Assembly (NCBI GenBank): GCA_003447295.1
Contig: DLZQ01000037.1
Span: 784 to 27,839, forward strand
Length of the DNA: 27,056 bases
Direction of reading: 5' to 3'
Origin: Lachnospiraceae bacterium
Lineage (GTDB): Bacteria; Bacillota; Clostridia; Lachnospirales; Lachnospiraceae
Part shown: positions 9,334 through 16,009 of the stretch, piece by piece
Position numbering within the stretch: the stretch's first letter is position 1
How the letters are laid out: each line of letters begins with the position of its first letter
Translations under genes and position numbers: made by a program
Notes under the pieces: model-generated
What the model saw: the letters and a program-made list of their open reading frames with translations, nothing else
Database searches by the model: none
Told to the model about the DNA's origin: nothing

Positions 9334-9975
9334 TTATTTCTTCGTACTCAGCGTCACGCCATCCCCCACCGGCAGTATCACGGTCTCCAGTTCCGGATGG
9401 TGTTTTAATTCATACAGGTATTCCCGCATTCTCGCGTGGATGGTGCGGTTGCGTCTGGTGACGGCGAAGCGGGATTCTATGATGTCTCCGTCCTGCAATA
9501 CATTATCAGAGATCAGCAGGCCTCCGGAAGGCAGCAGCCGTAAAATATCCGGCAGGAAATTAATATACTGCCCCTTTGCCGCATCCATGAAAATGATGTC
9601 ATATGTGCCGTCCAGTCCTTTTAGAATCTCTGTGGCATCTCCCTCTAACAATGTGATCCGGTCTTCCCGTCCCGTCTTCCGAAAGTTTTCTTTCGCAATA
9701 GGGATCCTTTTCTCATATTTTTCTATGGTGGTGATGTGGCAATCTTTAGGCGCATATTCACTCATCAGTAACGCAGAAAAGCCGATCGCAGTCCCGACTT
9801 CCAGGATGCTCTTCGGCTTTGTGAATCTCAGCAAAAATTTTAACAGACTCTGCATGGATCTGCGTATGATAGGGACCTGTGTGTCCAGTGCATATTTCTC
9901 AATCTCATTCAGCCATGCAGGATTCCCGCTGTCCAGGGAATCAATAAATGCGGACATTCTTTCGTCTATGATCAT
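9334..9975 (-). CDS. trmR: tRNA 5-hydroxyuridine O-methyltransferase TrmR
   Basis: A class I SAM-dependent O-methyltransferase of 213 residues (catechol-OMT-like fold). The SAM-binding motif I is EVGTAIGFSA (59-68), the metal/substrate motif is MDAAKGQY (130-137), and a second ligand cluster is SDN (156-158). In B. subtilis the orthologue in this gene order (yrrM) converts 5-hydroxyuridine at the wobble position to 5-methoxyuridine, which helps decoding of fourfold-degenerate codons. The partner gene trhP is immediately downstream and probably translated from the same mRNA. GAGGA lies 4 bases before the ATG at 9975. A generic caffeoyl-CoA-type methyltransferase annotation is possible by similarity alone; the context argues against it. 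Confidence 0.87.
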   Translation of the reverse strand: MIIDERMSAFIDSLDSGNPAWLNEIEKYALDTQVPIIRRSMQSLLKFLLRFTKPKSILEVGTAIGFSALLMSEYAPKDCHITTIEKYEKRIPIAKENFRKTGREDRITLLEGDATEILKGLDGTYDIIFMDAAKGQYINFLPDILRLLPSGGLLISDNVLQDGDIIESRFAVTRRNRTIHARMREYLYELKHHPELETVILPVGDGVTLSTKK

Positions 9976-9983
9976 ACTATCCT

Positions 9984-10071
9984 CATTTCATATAATGATG
10001 TCGGGGGCACCCCTGCCTTTGATACTTACGGATTGCTCCGTGCTAAACATGTGCCACTGGCATATAGCACC
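9984..10071 (-). other. Hairpin-rich spacer between mltG-like gene and trmR
   Basis: In transcript order: a hairpin with GTGCTA/TAGCAC arms (10070-10040) containing TGCC/GGCA, then CGGA-GCAA-TCCG (10040-10029), a GNRA-type tetraloop, then GGGG/CCCC (10013-10004). No T run follows any of them, so they do not look like terminators; an mRNA processing or stability element is possible. Confidence 0.4.
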
Positions 10072-10521
10072 CTACTGTACAACGGTCTCCTGTTGTGTAT
10101 CTCCGGTCACCGCACTGCCGTTGTCGATCGTCTCTACGCTCTCCTCCGTGCTGGTTTCCGTTTGTCCTGCCATGACTTCCATCATCTCTTCTGCGGTCAT
10201 GGCGGTGCTTAGTTCATAGGTACCGGGCTTCCATTCTTTTTTGTATTCTGACAGCAGATACTGTAATGCAAACAATTTCGCATCTCTTACCAGCCCTTTT
10301 TCCTGCATAACTGTACCAATCTCCGTAGCAGACATATCGGAGGTCAGCGTCACCGTAACCTTATGGCCTTCTCCGGAGGAAACTGCCGGCTCTGTGAAAA
10401 TACGATATCCGTAATCATAACATTTGGATACACCAGTATATACCATATATACTACGATCACCACAAACACCACTTTTAAAATTGCGCCCAAAACGGCGCC
10501 TGCTAAATTAGCTGCTTTCAT
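10072..10521 (-). CDS. Truncated MltG/YceG-like protein without catalytic domain
   Basis: A 149-residue membrane-anchored protein. One transmembrane helix (about 10-30) is followed by a LysM-like subdomain typical of the N-terminal half of the endolytic transglycosylase MltG (about 55-120, with the characteristic KPGTYELSTAMTAEEMMEVM at 98-117), then an acidic Ser/Thr/Glu-rich tail. The YceG catalytic domain with its essential Glu, about 200 residues in normal MltG, is absent and is not found in any frame downstream before trmR begins. AAAGGA lies 7 bases before the ATG. Position matches yrrL (mltG) in B. subtilis, so this is a shortened orthologue or a lineage-specific adaptor. It cannot cut peptidoglycan by the MltG mechanism; a binding or regulatory role is inference. 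Confidence 0.75.
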   Translation of the reverse strand: MKAANLAGAVLGAILKVVFVVIVVYMVYTGVSKCYDYGYRIFTEPAVSSGEGHKVTVTLTSDMSATEIGTVMQEKGLVRDAKLFALQYLLSEYKKEWKPGTYELSTAMTAEEMMEVMAGQTETSTEESVETIDNGSAVTGDTQQETVVQ

Positions 10522-10544
10522 GTTGTTGTCCTTTCCTACTGGAA

Positions 10545-10880
10545 CTACTCGAACCTCATCTGATCGGTAACATAGAGACCGATCTCCTGCATCATACGGC
10601 AGAAAGCAAGCTCCGCCGCCAGAAAATCAGATACCAGCGGATTCTCACGGAACGCTTCATTCTCTCTGGTGAACTGATCGATCTTGTCAAAATTGGTGTC
10701 CTTACTGGTCTGCAGTTCAAAGTTTCTGGTCCGGAAATCATCGATCTGCCGCTTCAGCTCCGGCTGCTCTTTGACACGCGCCAATTGCCTCTGATATTCC
10801 AGATAGGCGTCCGTGTTCCGGATTGCGCCGATCAGTTGTTTCACTGCCTCGTTCACATTTTCGTCCGCTGTAATCTTCAT
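10545..10880 (-). CDS. YlbF/YmcA-family protein
   Basis: A 111-residue all-helical, soluble protein matching the YlbF/YmcA family: the helical N-terminus (VNEAVKQLIGAIRNTDAYLEY), a central Lys/Arg/Glu-rich helix ending in FRTRNFELQ, and a C-terminal helix ending LYVTDQMRFE. In B. subtilis, YlbF, YmcA and YaaT form the Y-complex, which carries Fe-S clusters and directs RNase Y in mRNA maturation. Lying 31 bases after the RNase J gene, a link to RNA decay is reasonable, though inferred. AAAGG is 10 bases before the ATG, a long spacing. No cysteines are present, so it would not itself ligate a cluster. Confidence 0.75.
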   Translation of the reverse strand: MKITADENVNEAVKQLIGAIRNTDAYLEYQRQLARVKEQPELKRQIDDFRTRNFELQTSKDTNFDKIDQFTRENEAFRENPLVSDFLAAELAFCRMMQEIGLYVTDQMRFE

Positions 10881-10911
10881 CTGCTTACGACCTTTCCAGC
10901 AATCGCTAATA

Positions 10912-12588
10912 TTACACTTCCATAATGATCGGAAGGATCATGGGACGTCTCTTGGTCTTCTTCCATACATAATCACCGAGGACATCCTTGGTAGTAGTCT
11001 TCAGTTTGCCCCAATCCGTGATTCCCTTATCCAGGCATGCCTGCAGCGCATCATCCACGGTACGTCTTGCTTCCTCGATCAGTTCGTCGGATTCCTTCAC
11101 ATATACAAAACCTCTGGACACGATATCGGGACCGGCTACCAGTTCACCGCTGGCTCTGTCCAGACTCATAACCACGATCATAATACCATCTTCTGCCAGA
11201 TGCTGTCTATCTCTCAGTACTACATTTCCGACATCACCGACACCCAGACCGTCTACGAGGATCGCGCCTACGGGTACTCTGCCGCTGACCTTTGCCTGCT
11301 CCTCGCTGACTTCCAGTACATCGCCGGAGGACAGGATGAAAATATTGTCCTTGCTGATGCCAAGGTTCTCTGCGATCTTCGCCTGTGCTTTCAGATGCTT
11401 GTATTCACCATGGACAGGAACTGCATACTTCGGATGGATCAGGGTATAGATCAGTTTGATCTCTTCCTGGCAGGCATGTCCGGATACATGGGCATCCTGG
11501 AAAATAACATCTGCGCCCTTACGTAACAGTTCGTTAATGATCTTCGTTACGGACTTCTCATTGCCCGGAATGGGGTTCGAGGAGAAAATTACGGTATCCC
11601 CGGCGCCGATGGTGATCTTGCGGTGCATGTTGTTTGCCATACGGGACAGGGCTGCCATACTCTCGCCCTGGCTTCCGGTGGTGATGATGACCTGCTGCTC
11701 ATCGGGATAATTTTTCATCTGATCCAGATCCACCAGTGTATTTTCCGGAATATTAATGCATTCCAGCTTGATGGCAGTATCCAGAATATTCACCATGCTT
11801 CTGCCTTCCACAGCCACTTTACGACCAAATTTATATGCAGTATTGATGATCTGCTGCACACGGTCTACATTGGATGCAAACGTTGCCACGAAGATCCTGG
11901 TATTCTTATGTTCCTCAAATAAAGTATCAAAAGTCTTACCCACAGTCTTCTCGGAAGGAGTAAAACCGGGACGCTCTGCGTTGGTGGAGTCGCACATCAG
12001 TGCCAGTACACCCTTTTTACCGATCTCGGCAAAACGCTGTAAGTCAATGGCATCACCGTATACCGGTGTGTAGTCCACCTTGAAGTCTCCGGTGTGCACC
12101 ACGATACCGGCAGGAGAATAAATTGCCAGTGCTGCGGCATCTACAATGCTGTGGTTTGTCTTGATAAATTCCACGCGGAAATCACCCAGATTAATGGACT
12201 GTCCGAACTTCACCACTTTACGTTTGGTCTTCTTCATGAGATTGTGCTCGGTCAGCTTGTTCTCAATAATACCCATGGTCAGGCGGGTTGCGTAAATAGG
12301 CACATTAATATCCCGCAGTACATAGGGCAGTGCTCCGATATGGTCCTCATGTCCGTGGGTGATGACGAAACCTTTTACCTTGTCGATGTTATCCTTCAGG
12401 TAGGTTACATCCGGAATGACCAGATCGATTCCCAACATGTCATCCGCAGGGAAAGACAGACCGCAGTCCACCACAATAATACTGTCCTCATACTGGAAGG
12501 CAGTAATGTTCATACCAATCTGTTCCAGGCCTCCTAAAGGAATGATCTTCAGGCCTGAAACGCTACTATTCTCTTTTTTCTTTTTCAA
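10912..12588 (-). CDS. rnj: Ribonuclease J
   Basis: A metallo-beta-lactamase/beta-CASP ribonuclease with both 5'-to-3' exonuclease and endonuclease activity, central to RNA decay and rRNA maturation in Firmicutes. Counting from the TTG at 12588 it has 558 residues, normal for the family. The zinc motif HGHEDHIG begins at H78; HTGDFKVDYTP, MCDSTNAERPG and a C-terminal VSGHACQEE with VPVHGEY follow as expected. The Lys-rich N-terminus is usual. A TTG start at 12588 is chosen because GGAGG is 8 bases upstream; the in-frame TTG at 12603 overlaps that ribosome binding site. It interrupts the ruvX-DUF1292 and mltG-trmR-trhP blocks that adjoin in B. subtilis. The leader carries a long hairpin that may regulate it. 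Confidence 0.95.
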   Translation of the reverse strand: MKKKKENSSVSGLKIIPLGGLEQIGMNITAFQYEDSIIVVDCGLSFPADDMLGIDLVIPDVTYLKDNIDKVKGFVITHGHEDHIGALPYVLRDINVPIYATRLTMGIIENKLTEHNLMKKTKRKVVKFGQSINLGDFRVEFIKTNHSIVDAAALAIYSPAGIVVHTGDFKVDYTPVYGDAIDLQRFAEIGKKGVLALMCDSTNAERPGFTPSEKTVGKTFDTLFEEHKNTRIFVATFASNVDRVQQIINTAYKFGRKVAVEGRSMVNILDTAIKLECINIPENTLVDLDQMKNYPDEQQVIITTGSQGESMAALSRMANNMHRKITIGAGDTVIFSSNPIPGNEKSVTKIINELLRKGADVIFQDAHVSGHACQEEIKLIYTLIHPKYAVPVHGEYKHLKAQAKIAENLGISKDNIFILSSGDVLEVSEEQAKVSGRVPVGAILVDGLGVGDVGNVVLRDRQHLAEDGIMIVVMSLDRASGELVAGPDIVSRGFVYVKESDELIEEARRTVDDALQACLDKGITDWGKLKTTTKDVLGDYVWKKTKRRPMILPIIMEV

Positions 12589-12603
12589 CGAAATTACCTC
12601 CAA

Positions 12604-13019
12604 ATTCTATACGTCTATACATCTTGCTTCGTGTATGTATTCCGGCGTTAGAACGGACTGGTATGCTCTGCAAACAAAGATCTGTGATTGCCCGCCTGTT
12701 CCCTCGGCTCTCTTCTCGAAAACTCCCGTGGGATCAGGCATTCCAGATCTTACGATTCCATCAAAATAACGGCACTTCTCATGCCCATCGTGTATTCCCT
12801 GTCACTTTTAGCATAAAACCATTATATGTTGAAACCGGCAAAGCATCCGATATCCCTCTCTGCCAATCATACAAATCATATATAAATATAAGACCATCCC
12901 ACTCCTGAGACTGTCTGTATTTATCTAAATCAACCGCACAATTCAACCCGTGCCATTCACAAAGCCGCGCTGTCGCGCTTTCCGGCACTTCGTGACTTCC
13001 TTTGCTCATAGCTGAATTG
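12604..13019 (-). other. 416-bp gap between DUF1292 and RNase J genes
   Basis: Contains, in transcript order, repeat copy B, an AT-rich stretch with TATAAT at 12826-12821, a small GGCA/TGCC hairpin near 12786-12772, the long hairpin at 12751-12677 and the rnj ribosome binding site. A 76-codon reading frame (13009-12779) begins inside the repeat, has no ribosome binding site and no recognisable domain; I do not call it a gene. Confidence 0.6.
12677..12751 (-). ncRNA. Long irregular RNA hairpin upstream of RNase J
   Basis: Read on the minus strand, 12751-12744 (AAGATCTG) pairs with 12684-12677 (CAGATCTT). Inside, 12739-12735 (GCCTG) pairs with 12698-12694 (CAGGC), then TCCC/GGGA, CGG/CCG and a short U-A rich tip, separated by A/A, A/A and GAG/GAG purine internal loops. 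I do not recognise a known family. It may be the rnj 5' leader or part of a free RNA: a perfect TATAAT lies at 12826-12821 but lacks a good -35. The following sequence CTTTGTTTG is only a weak T tract. Confidence 0.5.
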
Positions 13020-13022
13020 TTA
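12936..13022. repeat. Intergenic inverted-repeat element, copy B
   Basis: Terminal arms ACAATTCA (12938-12945) and TGAATTGT (13013-13020), with internal CCATTCACAAA and CTTTCCGG shared with copy A and a hairpin GCGC-TGTC-GCGC at the same place. The right end overlaps the DUF1292 stop codon. Confidence 0.55.
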
Positions 13023-13283
13023 GACCAGATCTATGTCTTCCAGCATATCCGCAAATACTCCGGATACTGCTTCCAGTTCTTCATCGTCAGAGACTACATC
13101 ATAAATGCTCTCTTCTTCACCATCCTGAGACATATCCTTCAGGATCAGGGCATCTCCGTCGCCCTCTTCCACATCAGTCACCAGGATGTAATTGTGTCCA
13201 CCGATCCTGGTCTGTTCCAGTACATAAAATTCTACAGGTTCTTCGCCCTCCGGACGAAATGTGATCTTTTCCAATTTACTCAT
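13020..13283 (-). CDS. DUF1292 family protein (YrzB-like)
   Basis: An acidic, soluble 87-residue protein of the DUF1292 family, function unknown. It opens [20 protein letters not shown] and carries the family pattern of a beta-rich middle ([14 protein letters not shown]) followed by an acidic stretch ([12 protein letters not shown]) and an acidic helical C-terminus. It overlaps ruvX by ATGA, which implies translational coupling, and occupies the same position as yrzB in the B. subtilis yrzL-yrrK-yrzB set. The stop codon lies inside the arm of repeat copy B. A role with RuvX or IreB is suggested only by conserved gene order. Confidence 0.85.
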   Translation of the reverse strand: MSKLEKITFRPEGEEPVEFYVLEQTRIGGHNYILVTDVEEGDGDALILKDMSQDGEEESIYDVVSDDEELEAVSGVFADMLEDIDLV

Positions 13284-13723
13284 TCCGATTCCTTTTTCTT
13301 CTCATTGTTCCTGCGGTCCAGGTATCCCTGTAAGATCAGGGTAGCTGCGATCATGTCCACGTAATCCTTGCGGTTCTCACGGCGGATTCCCGCTTCCATC
13401 ATTGTCTTGTCCGCTGCTACGGTAGTCAGTCTCTCATCCCAGAAGTACACCGGAAGCCCGGTTCTGCGCTCCAGCTTCTCCTTGAACTCCTTGGTCAGTT
13501 CCACGCGGACGCCTTCCGTATCGTTCATGTTCTTGGGAAGTCCCAGTACGATCTCTTCCACTTCATTCTCTACGATCAGTTCCTCGATGCGGGCTAATGT
13601 CTGCCGTAATTTATTCTCTTCCTTGCGGCGAATGATCTCTACTCCCTGCGCAGTTAAGAGCAGACTGTCGCTGATCGCCACGCCCACGGTACGTGAGCCG
13701 AAATCCAAACCCATGATACGCAT
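13280..13723 (-). CDS. ruvX: YqgF/RuvX-family pre-16S rRNA nuclease
   Basis: A 147-residue RNase H-like fold protein, the usual family length. The catalytic first strand [19 protein letters not shown] with D7, [12 protein letters not shown] and WDERLTT in the middle, and [14 protein letters not shown] with a late Asp complete the active site. The E. coli homologue YqgF is required for maturation of the 16S rRNA 5' end; a Holliday-junction resolvase role was once proposed by fold. GGAGGACCC lies just before the ATG at 13723. It is 23 bases after ireB and coupled to DUF1292, a block conserved across Firmicutes. Confidence 0.93.
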   Translation of the reverse strand: MRIMGLDFGSRTVGVAISDSLLLTAQGVEIIRRKEENKLRQTLARIEELIVENEVEEIVLGLPKNMNDTEGVRVELTKEFKEKLERRTGLPVYFWDERLTTVAADKTMMEAGIRRENRKDYVDMIAATLILQGYLDRRNNEKKKESE

Positions 13724-13746
13724 GTGGGTCCTCCTGATAGTTGTGA

Positions 13747-14010
13747 TTATTTCCAGTGTTTGGTCCTGATATACTCCGTGAGCAGTTCTTCTACCAATTC
13801 ATCCCGTTCCACCTTCATGATCAGGCTGCGGGCATTCTTATGGCTGGTAATATAAGTGGGGTCTCCGCTCATAATATAACCAACGATCTGATTCACAGGG
13901 TTATATCCCTTCTCTGTCAGTGCCTCATATACGGTAGCAAGCACCAGCTTTACGCCGGTCTCAGGTTCTGTCTCTACCTTGAAGTATTGTGTATTTCCTA
14001 AGTCCTGCAT
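13747..14010 (-). CDS. ireB: IreB/DUF965 family regulatory phosphoprotein
   Basis: A small 87-residue IreB (DUF965, YrzL) protein. The family core is clear: [29 protein letters not shown] is split by the conserved GYNP and GDPTYITS segments, followed by [18 protein letters not shown]. In Enterococcus faecalis IreB is phosphorylated on threonine by the IreK kinase and dampens cephalosporin resistance, so the protein is thought to act in envelope-stress signalling. GAGG is 5 bases before the ATG. It sits between mtaB (54-base gap) and ruvX, as in the conserved Firmicute cluster. The short N-terminus retains Thr/Tyr residues that could be phosphorylated, but the acceptor site cannot be fixed here. 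Confidence 0.93.
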   Translation of the reverse strand: MQDLGNTQYFKVETEPETGVKLVLATVYEALTEKGYNPVNQIVGYIMSGDPTYITSHKNARSLIMKVERDELVEELLTEYIRTKHWK

Positions 14011-14064
14011 ATGATCCTCTTTTTCTGCAATAAAACGTTTTGGTTATGCCTTATATTACCGCAT

Positions 14065-15525
14065 TTACTTTGAAAATTCAAGAGGTGATAGTAATAGGAT
14101 TTCATCCGTCAAAAAGCCCTGTACCCTGCCGCATATCACGGTATTTGCAACATTTTTTTTATTTTCCTTCACAGAGACAGCCAGCTTGACATAATCTCTC
14201 GTGTGTCCCAGCAGATATTCCGTTCCATCAATCTCCTTCGTCTCTTCCAACAGCACTTCCGCCTCCTGCCCCAGGTAATGTGCCCGAAACTGCTTCGACT
14301 GTTCCTTCTCCATAGCCAGAAGCTCGGCACTTCTGACTGTCTTTACCTGATCCGGCACCTGGTGAGGCATCACGGCCGCTCTGGTGCCTGCCCGTTTGGA
14401 ATACTTGAAAATATGCATCTCGAAGAATTGAATCCGGTCTAAAAAGCCTACCGTCTGCGCAAACTCTTCCTCGGTCTCCCCGGGGAAGCCCACGATAACA
14501 TCCGTAGTAATCGCCGGGTGATCGAATACCTTGCGGAGCAGTGCTACGCTTTCCGCATATTCTTCGGAAGTGTACTTACGGTTCATGCGGCGCAGTGTCG
14601 CATCACAGCCGCTCTGTAAGGACAGATGGAAATGGGGACACAGCTTTGGCAGTGCCGCCATTCTTGCTGCGGTCTCCTCTGTGACGATGCGAGGTTCCAG
14701 GGAACCGATGCGGATCCGCTCAATACCTTCAATATCATGGATCCGTTCCAGCAGATCGATCAGCTTACTGCTGCCGGAATAATCTCTTCTCTCCTCATCT
14801 TCTTTTAATACGGAGATGCTTTCTCCCCGCTTCCAGGCTTCCTCGTCAAAATCAATGCCGTAGGAGCTGATATGGATACCTGTCAGTACGATCTCCCGGT
14901 AACCGTTCTTCGCCATGCCGGTGATCTCCCGGATGATATCTTCCGCCCTACGGCTGCGGACTCTGCCTCTGGCATAAGGGATAACGCAGTAAGAGCAGAA
15001 CTGATTGCATCCGTCCTGAATTTTAATATAGGCACGGGTGTGCTCTGCCGTCTGTTTCAGAGTCATTTCTTCGTATTCTGCGGTATGGTTAATATCAATG
15101 ACAGTAGTGTCATGCAGAGTCTTGTCCACTCCATGTCCGATATTTTCTGCATTCTCCGCCACCGCATCCTCCTGTTCCAGATCCCGTAAATACTCCTCCA
15201 GAATGGATGCCAGATCCTTCTTGCGGTTGTTGCCGATCGCCAGATCAATGCAGGGATCCTGCTCCACATCTTCCCTTCCGGTCTGCACATAGCAGCCCAC
15301 TGCCACTACCAGTGCTGCCGGATTTTTCTGTTTCGCGCGATGAAGCATCTGTCTGCTTTTCCGGTCTGCAATATTGGTAACCGTGCAGGTATTTACGATG
15401 TAAATATCTGCGATTTCATCAAATGGTACAATAGTATAACCTTTTTCTTGTAACATTTGTTGCATTACTTCTATTTCATAGGAATTAACCTTACATCCAA
15501 GGTTGTGTAATGCTACACTTTTCAT
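14065..15525 (-). CDS. mtaB: tRNA t6A37 methylthiotransferase MtaB
   Basis: A radical-SAM methylthiotransferase of 486 residues that adds a methylthio group to t6A at tRNA position 37, giving ms2t6A. The N-terminal UPF0004 domain supplies three cluster cysteines (C11 in HNLGCKVN, C47 in NTCTVTN, C78 in GCYVQ). The radical-SAM triad is C173, C177 and C180 (CNQFCSYC), followed by PYARGRVRSR. A C-terminal TRAM-like region ends the protein. The opening LGCKVNSYE separates the MtaB/YqeV clade from MiaB and RimO. The start at 15525 follows GAGGA by 5 bases; a GTG at 15537 is upstream of that site and unlikely. It is the first gene of the leftward run ending in the membrane protein at 6564. An acidic insert (about 113-135) precedes the radical-SAM domain. 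Confidence 0.92.
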   Translation of the reverse strand: MKSVALHNLGCKVNSYEIEVMQQMLQEKGYTIVPFDEIADIYIVNTCTVTNIADRKSRQMLHRAKQKNPAALVVAVGCYVQTGREDVEQDPCIDLAIGNNRKKDLASILEEYLRDLEQEDAVAENAENIGHGVDKTLHDTTVIDINHTAEYEEMTLKQTAEHTRAYIKIQDGCNQFCSYCVIPYARGRVRSRRAEDIIREITGMAKNGYREIVLTGIHISSYGIDFDEEAWKRGESISVLKEDEERRDYSGSSKLIDLLERIHDIEGIERIRIGSLEPRIVTEETAARMAALPKLCPHFHLSLQSGCDATLRRMNRKYTSEEYAESVALLRKVFDHPAITTDVIVGFPGETEEEFAQTVGFLDRIQFFEMHIFKYSKRAGTRAAVMPHQVPDQVKTVRSAELLAMEKEQSKQFRAHYLGQEAEVLLEETKEIDGTEYLLGHTRDYVKLAVSVKENKKNVANTVICGRVQGFLTDEILLLSPLEFSK

Positions 15526-15558
15526 AGGATTCCTCACTTTTTTTGTATTGTTTTCGTC

Positions 15559-15587
15559 TTGACTTTTGCTCGTTCAGCCATTAATAT
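15559..15587 (+). promoter_or_regulatory. Promoter of the HPr-like gene
   Basis: TTGACT (15559-15564), 17 bases, TAATAT (15582-15587) on the plus strand, predicting a start near 15594 and a leader of about 34 bases. It lies in the divergent gap with mtaB, for which no clear promoter was found. Confidence 0.7.
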
Positions 15588-15627
15588 GAAGTCAGAAGGT
15601 ATGACACACATTAAGGAGGTAGTCAAC

Positions 15628-15858
15628 ATGAAGACAGTTCAGATTTCTTTAAATTCTATTGATAAGGTAAAATCTTTCGTAAACGATATTACTAAGTTCG
15701 ATTATGATTTCGATCTTGTATCCGGCAGATACGTAATTGATGCAAAGTCCATCATGGGTATCTTCAGCCTGGATCTTTCCAAGCCTATCGACCTGAACAT
15801 CCATGCAGAGGATGGCGCCGATGAGGTTCTGGAAGTATTAAAGCCTTATCTGGTATAA
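15628..15858 (+). CDS. HPr-like protein lacking the phosphorylatable His
   Basis: A 76-residue PTS HPr-fold protein. The second half aligns closely with HPr: KFDYDF matches KYDADV, and AKSIMGIFSLDL at 39-50 retains the serine (S41) that HPr kinase modifies (Ser46 in B. subtilis). The usual His15 loop GIHARPA is replaced by NSIDKVK, placing S10 at the His position, so it cannot carry phosphate from enzyme I. This is the same logic as Crh of B. subtilis, which lacks the active His but keeps Ser46 and acts in catabolite control; whether this protein does so is inference. AAGGAGGT lies 7 bases before the ATG at 15628. It is monocistronic with its own promoter and terminator, the only complete plus-strand gene here. 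Confidence 0.85.
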   Translation: MKTVQISLNSIDKVKSFVNDITKFDYDFDLVSGRYVIDAKSIMGIFSLDLSKPIDLNIHAEDGADEVLEVLKPYLV

Positions 15859-15898
15859 GTTACCGATTCGGGAATCCGAATACATAGCAAGACAGAGA

Positions 15899-15936
15899 AC
15901 ACCTTGAGAGACGCAATCCTCTTGAGGTGTTTTTTA
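15899..15936 (+). terminator. Intrinsic terminator of the HPr-like gene
   Basis: A 12-bp stem (15899-15910 with 15919-15930, two G-U pairs), an 8-base loop and a T run on the plus strand. Confidence 0.9.
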
Positions 15937-15947
15937 TATGCCGTTCC

Positions 15948-15997
15948 AAAAAAGTAACTATTCAGCACCTCTGTTTCTCCAGTTCTGAATAGTTACT
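15948..15997 (-). terminator. Terminator of thiI formed by repeat copy D
   Basis: A perfect 13-bp inverted repeat (AGTAACTATTCAG at 15953-15965 with 15985-15997) around a 19-base loop, followed on the minus strand by six T (15953-15948). It lies 12 bases after the thiI stop. The arms match the terminal arms of the other intergenic repeats. Confidence 0.8.
15953..15997. repeat. Intergenic inverted-repeat element, copy D (short form)
   Basis: Perfect arms AGTAACTATTCAG/CTGAATAGTTACT with a short centre of 19 bases in place of the roughly 40-base centre seen in copies A and C. Confidence 0.65.
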
Positions 15998-16009
15998 CTG
16001 CATTCGCAC

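Noticed and set aside
8807..10219. 470-codon plus-strand reading frame opposite trhP and trmR
   Set aside because: It spans two well-supported genes and the gap between them, with a low-complexity Ser/Phe-rich peptide typical of an antisense shadow.
12677..12751. 6S RNA, SRP RNA, tmRNA or RNase P RNA
   Set aside because: None of the conserved sequence blocks of SRP RNA, tmRNA or RNase P RNA is visible. 6S cannot be fully excluded by eye, but no central-bubble arrangement with a closing stem was found.
12779..13009. 76-codon frame starting inside repeat copy B
   Set aside because: The start lies in the repeat, there is no ribosome binding site, and no domain is recognisable. Possible only as repeat-derived coding.
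15985..15997. Part of a CRISPR-like repeat series
   Set aside because: The arms recur at only four distant sites with irregular spacing and no spacers, so this is a dispersed repeat, not an array.
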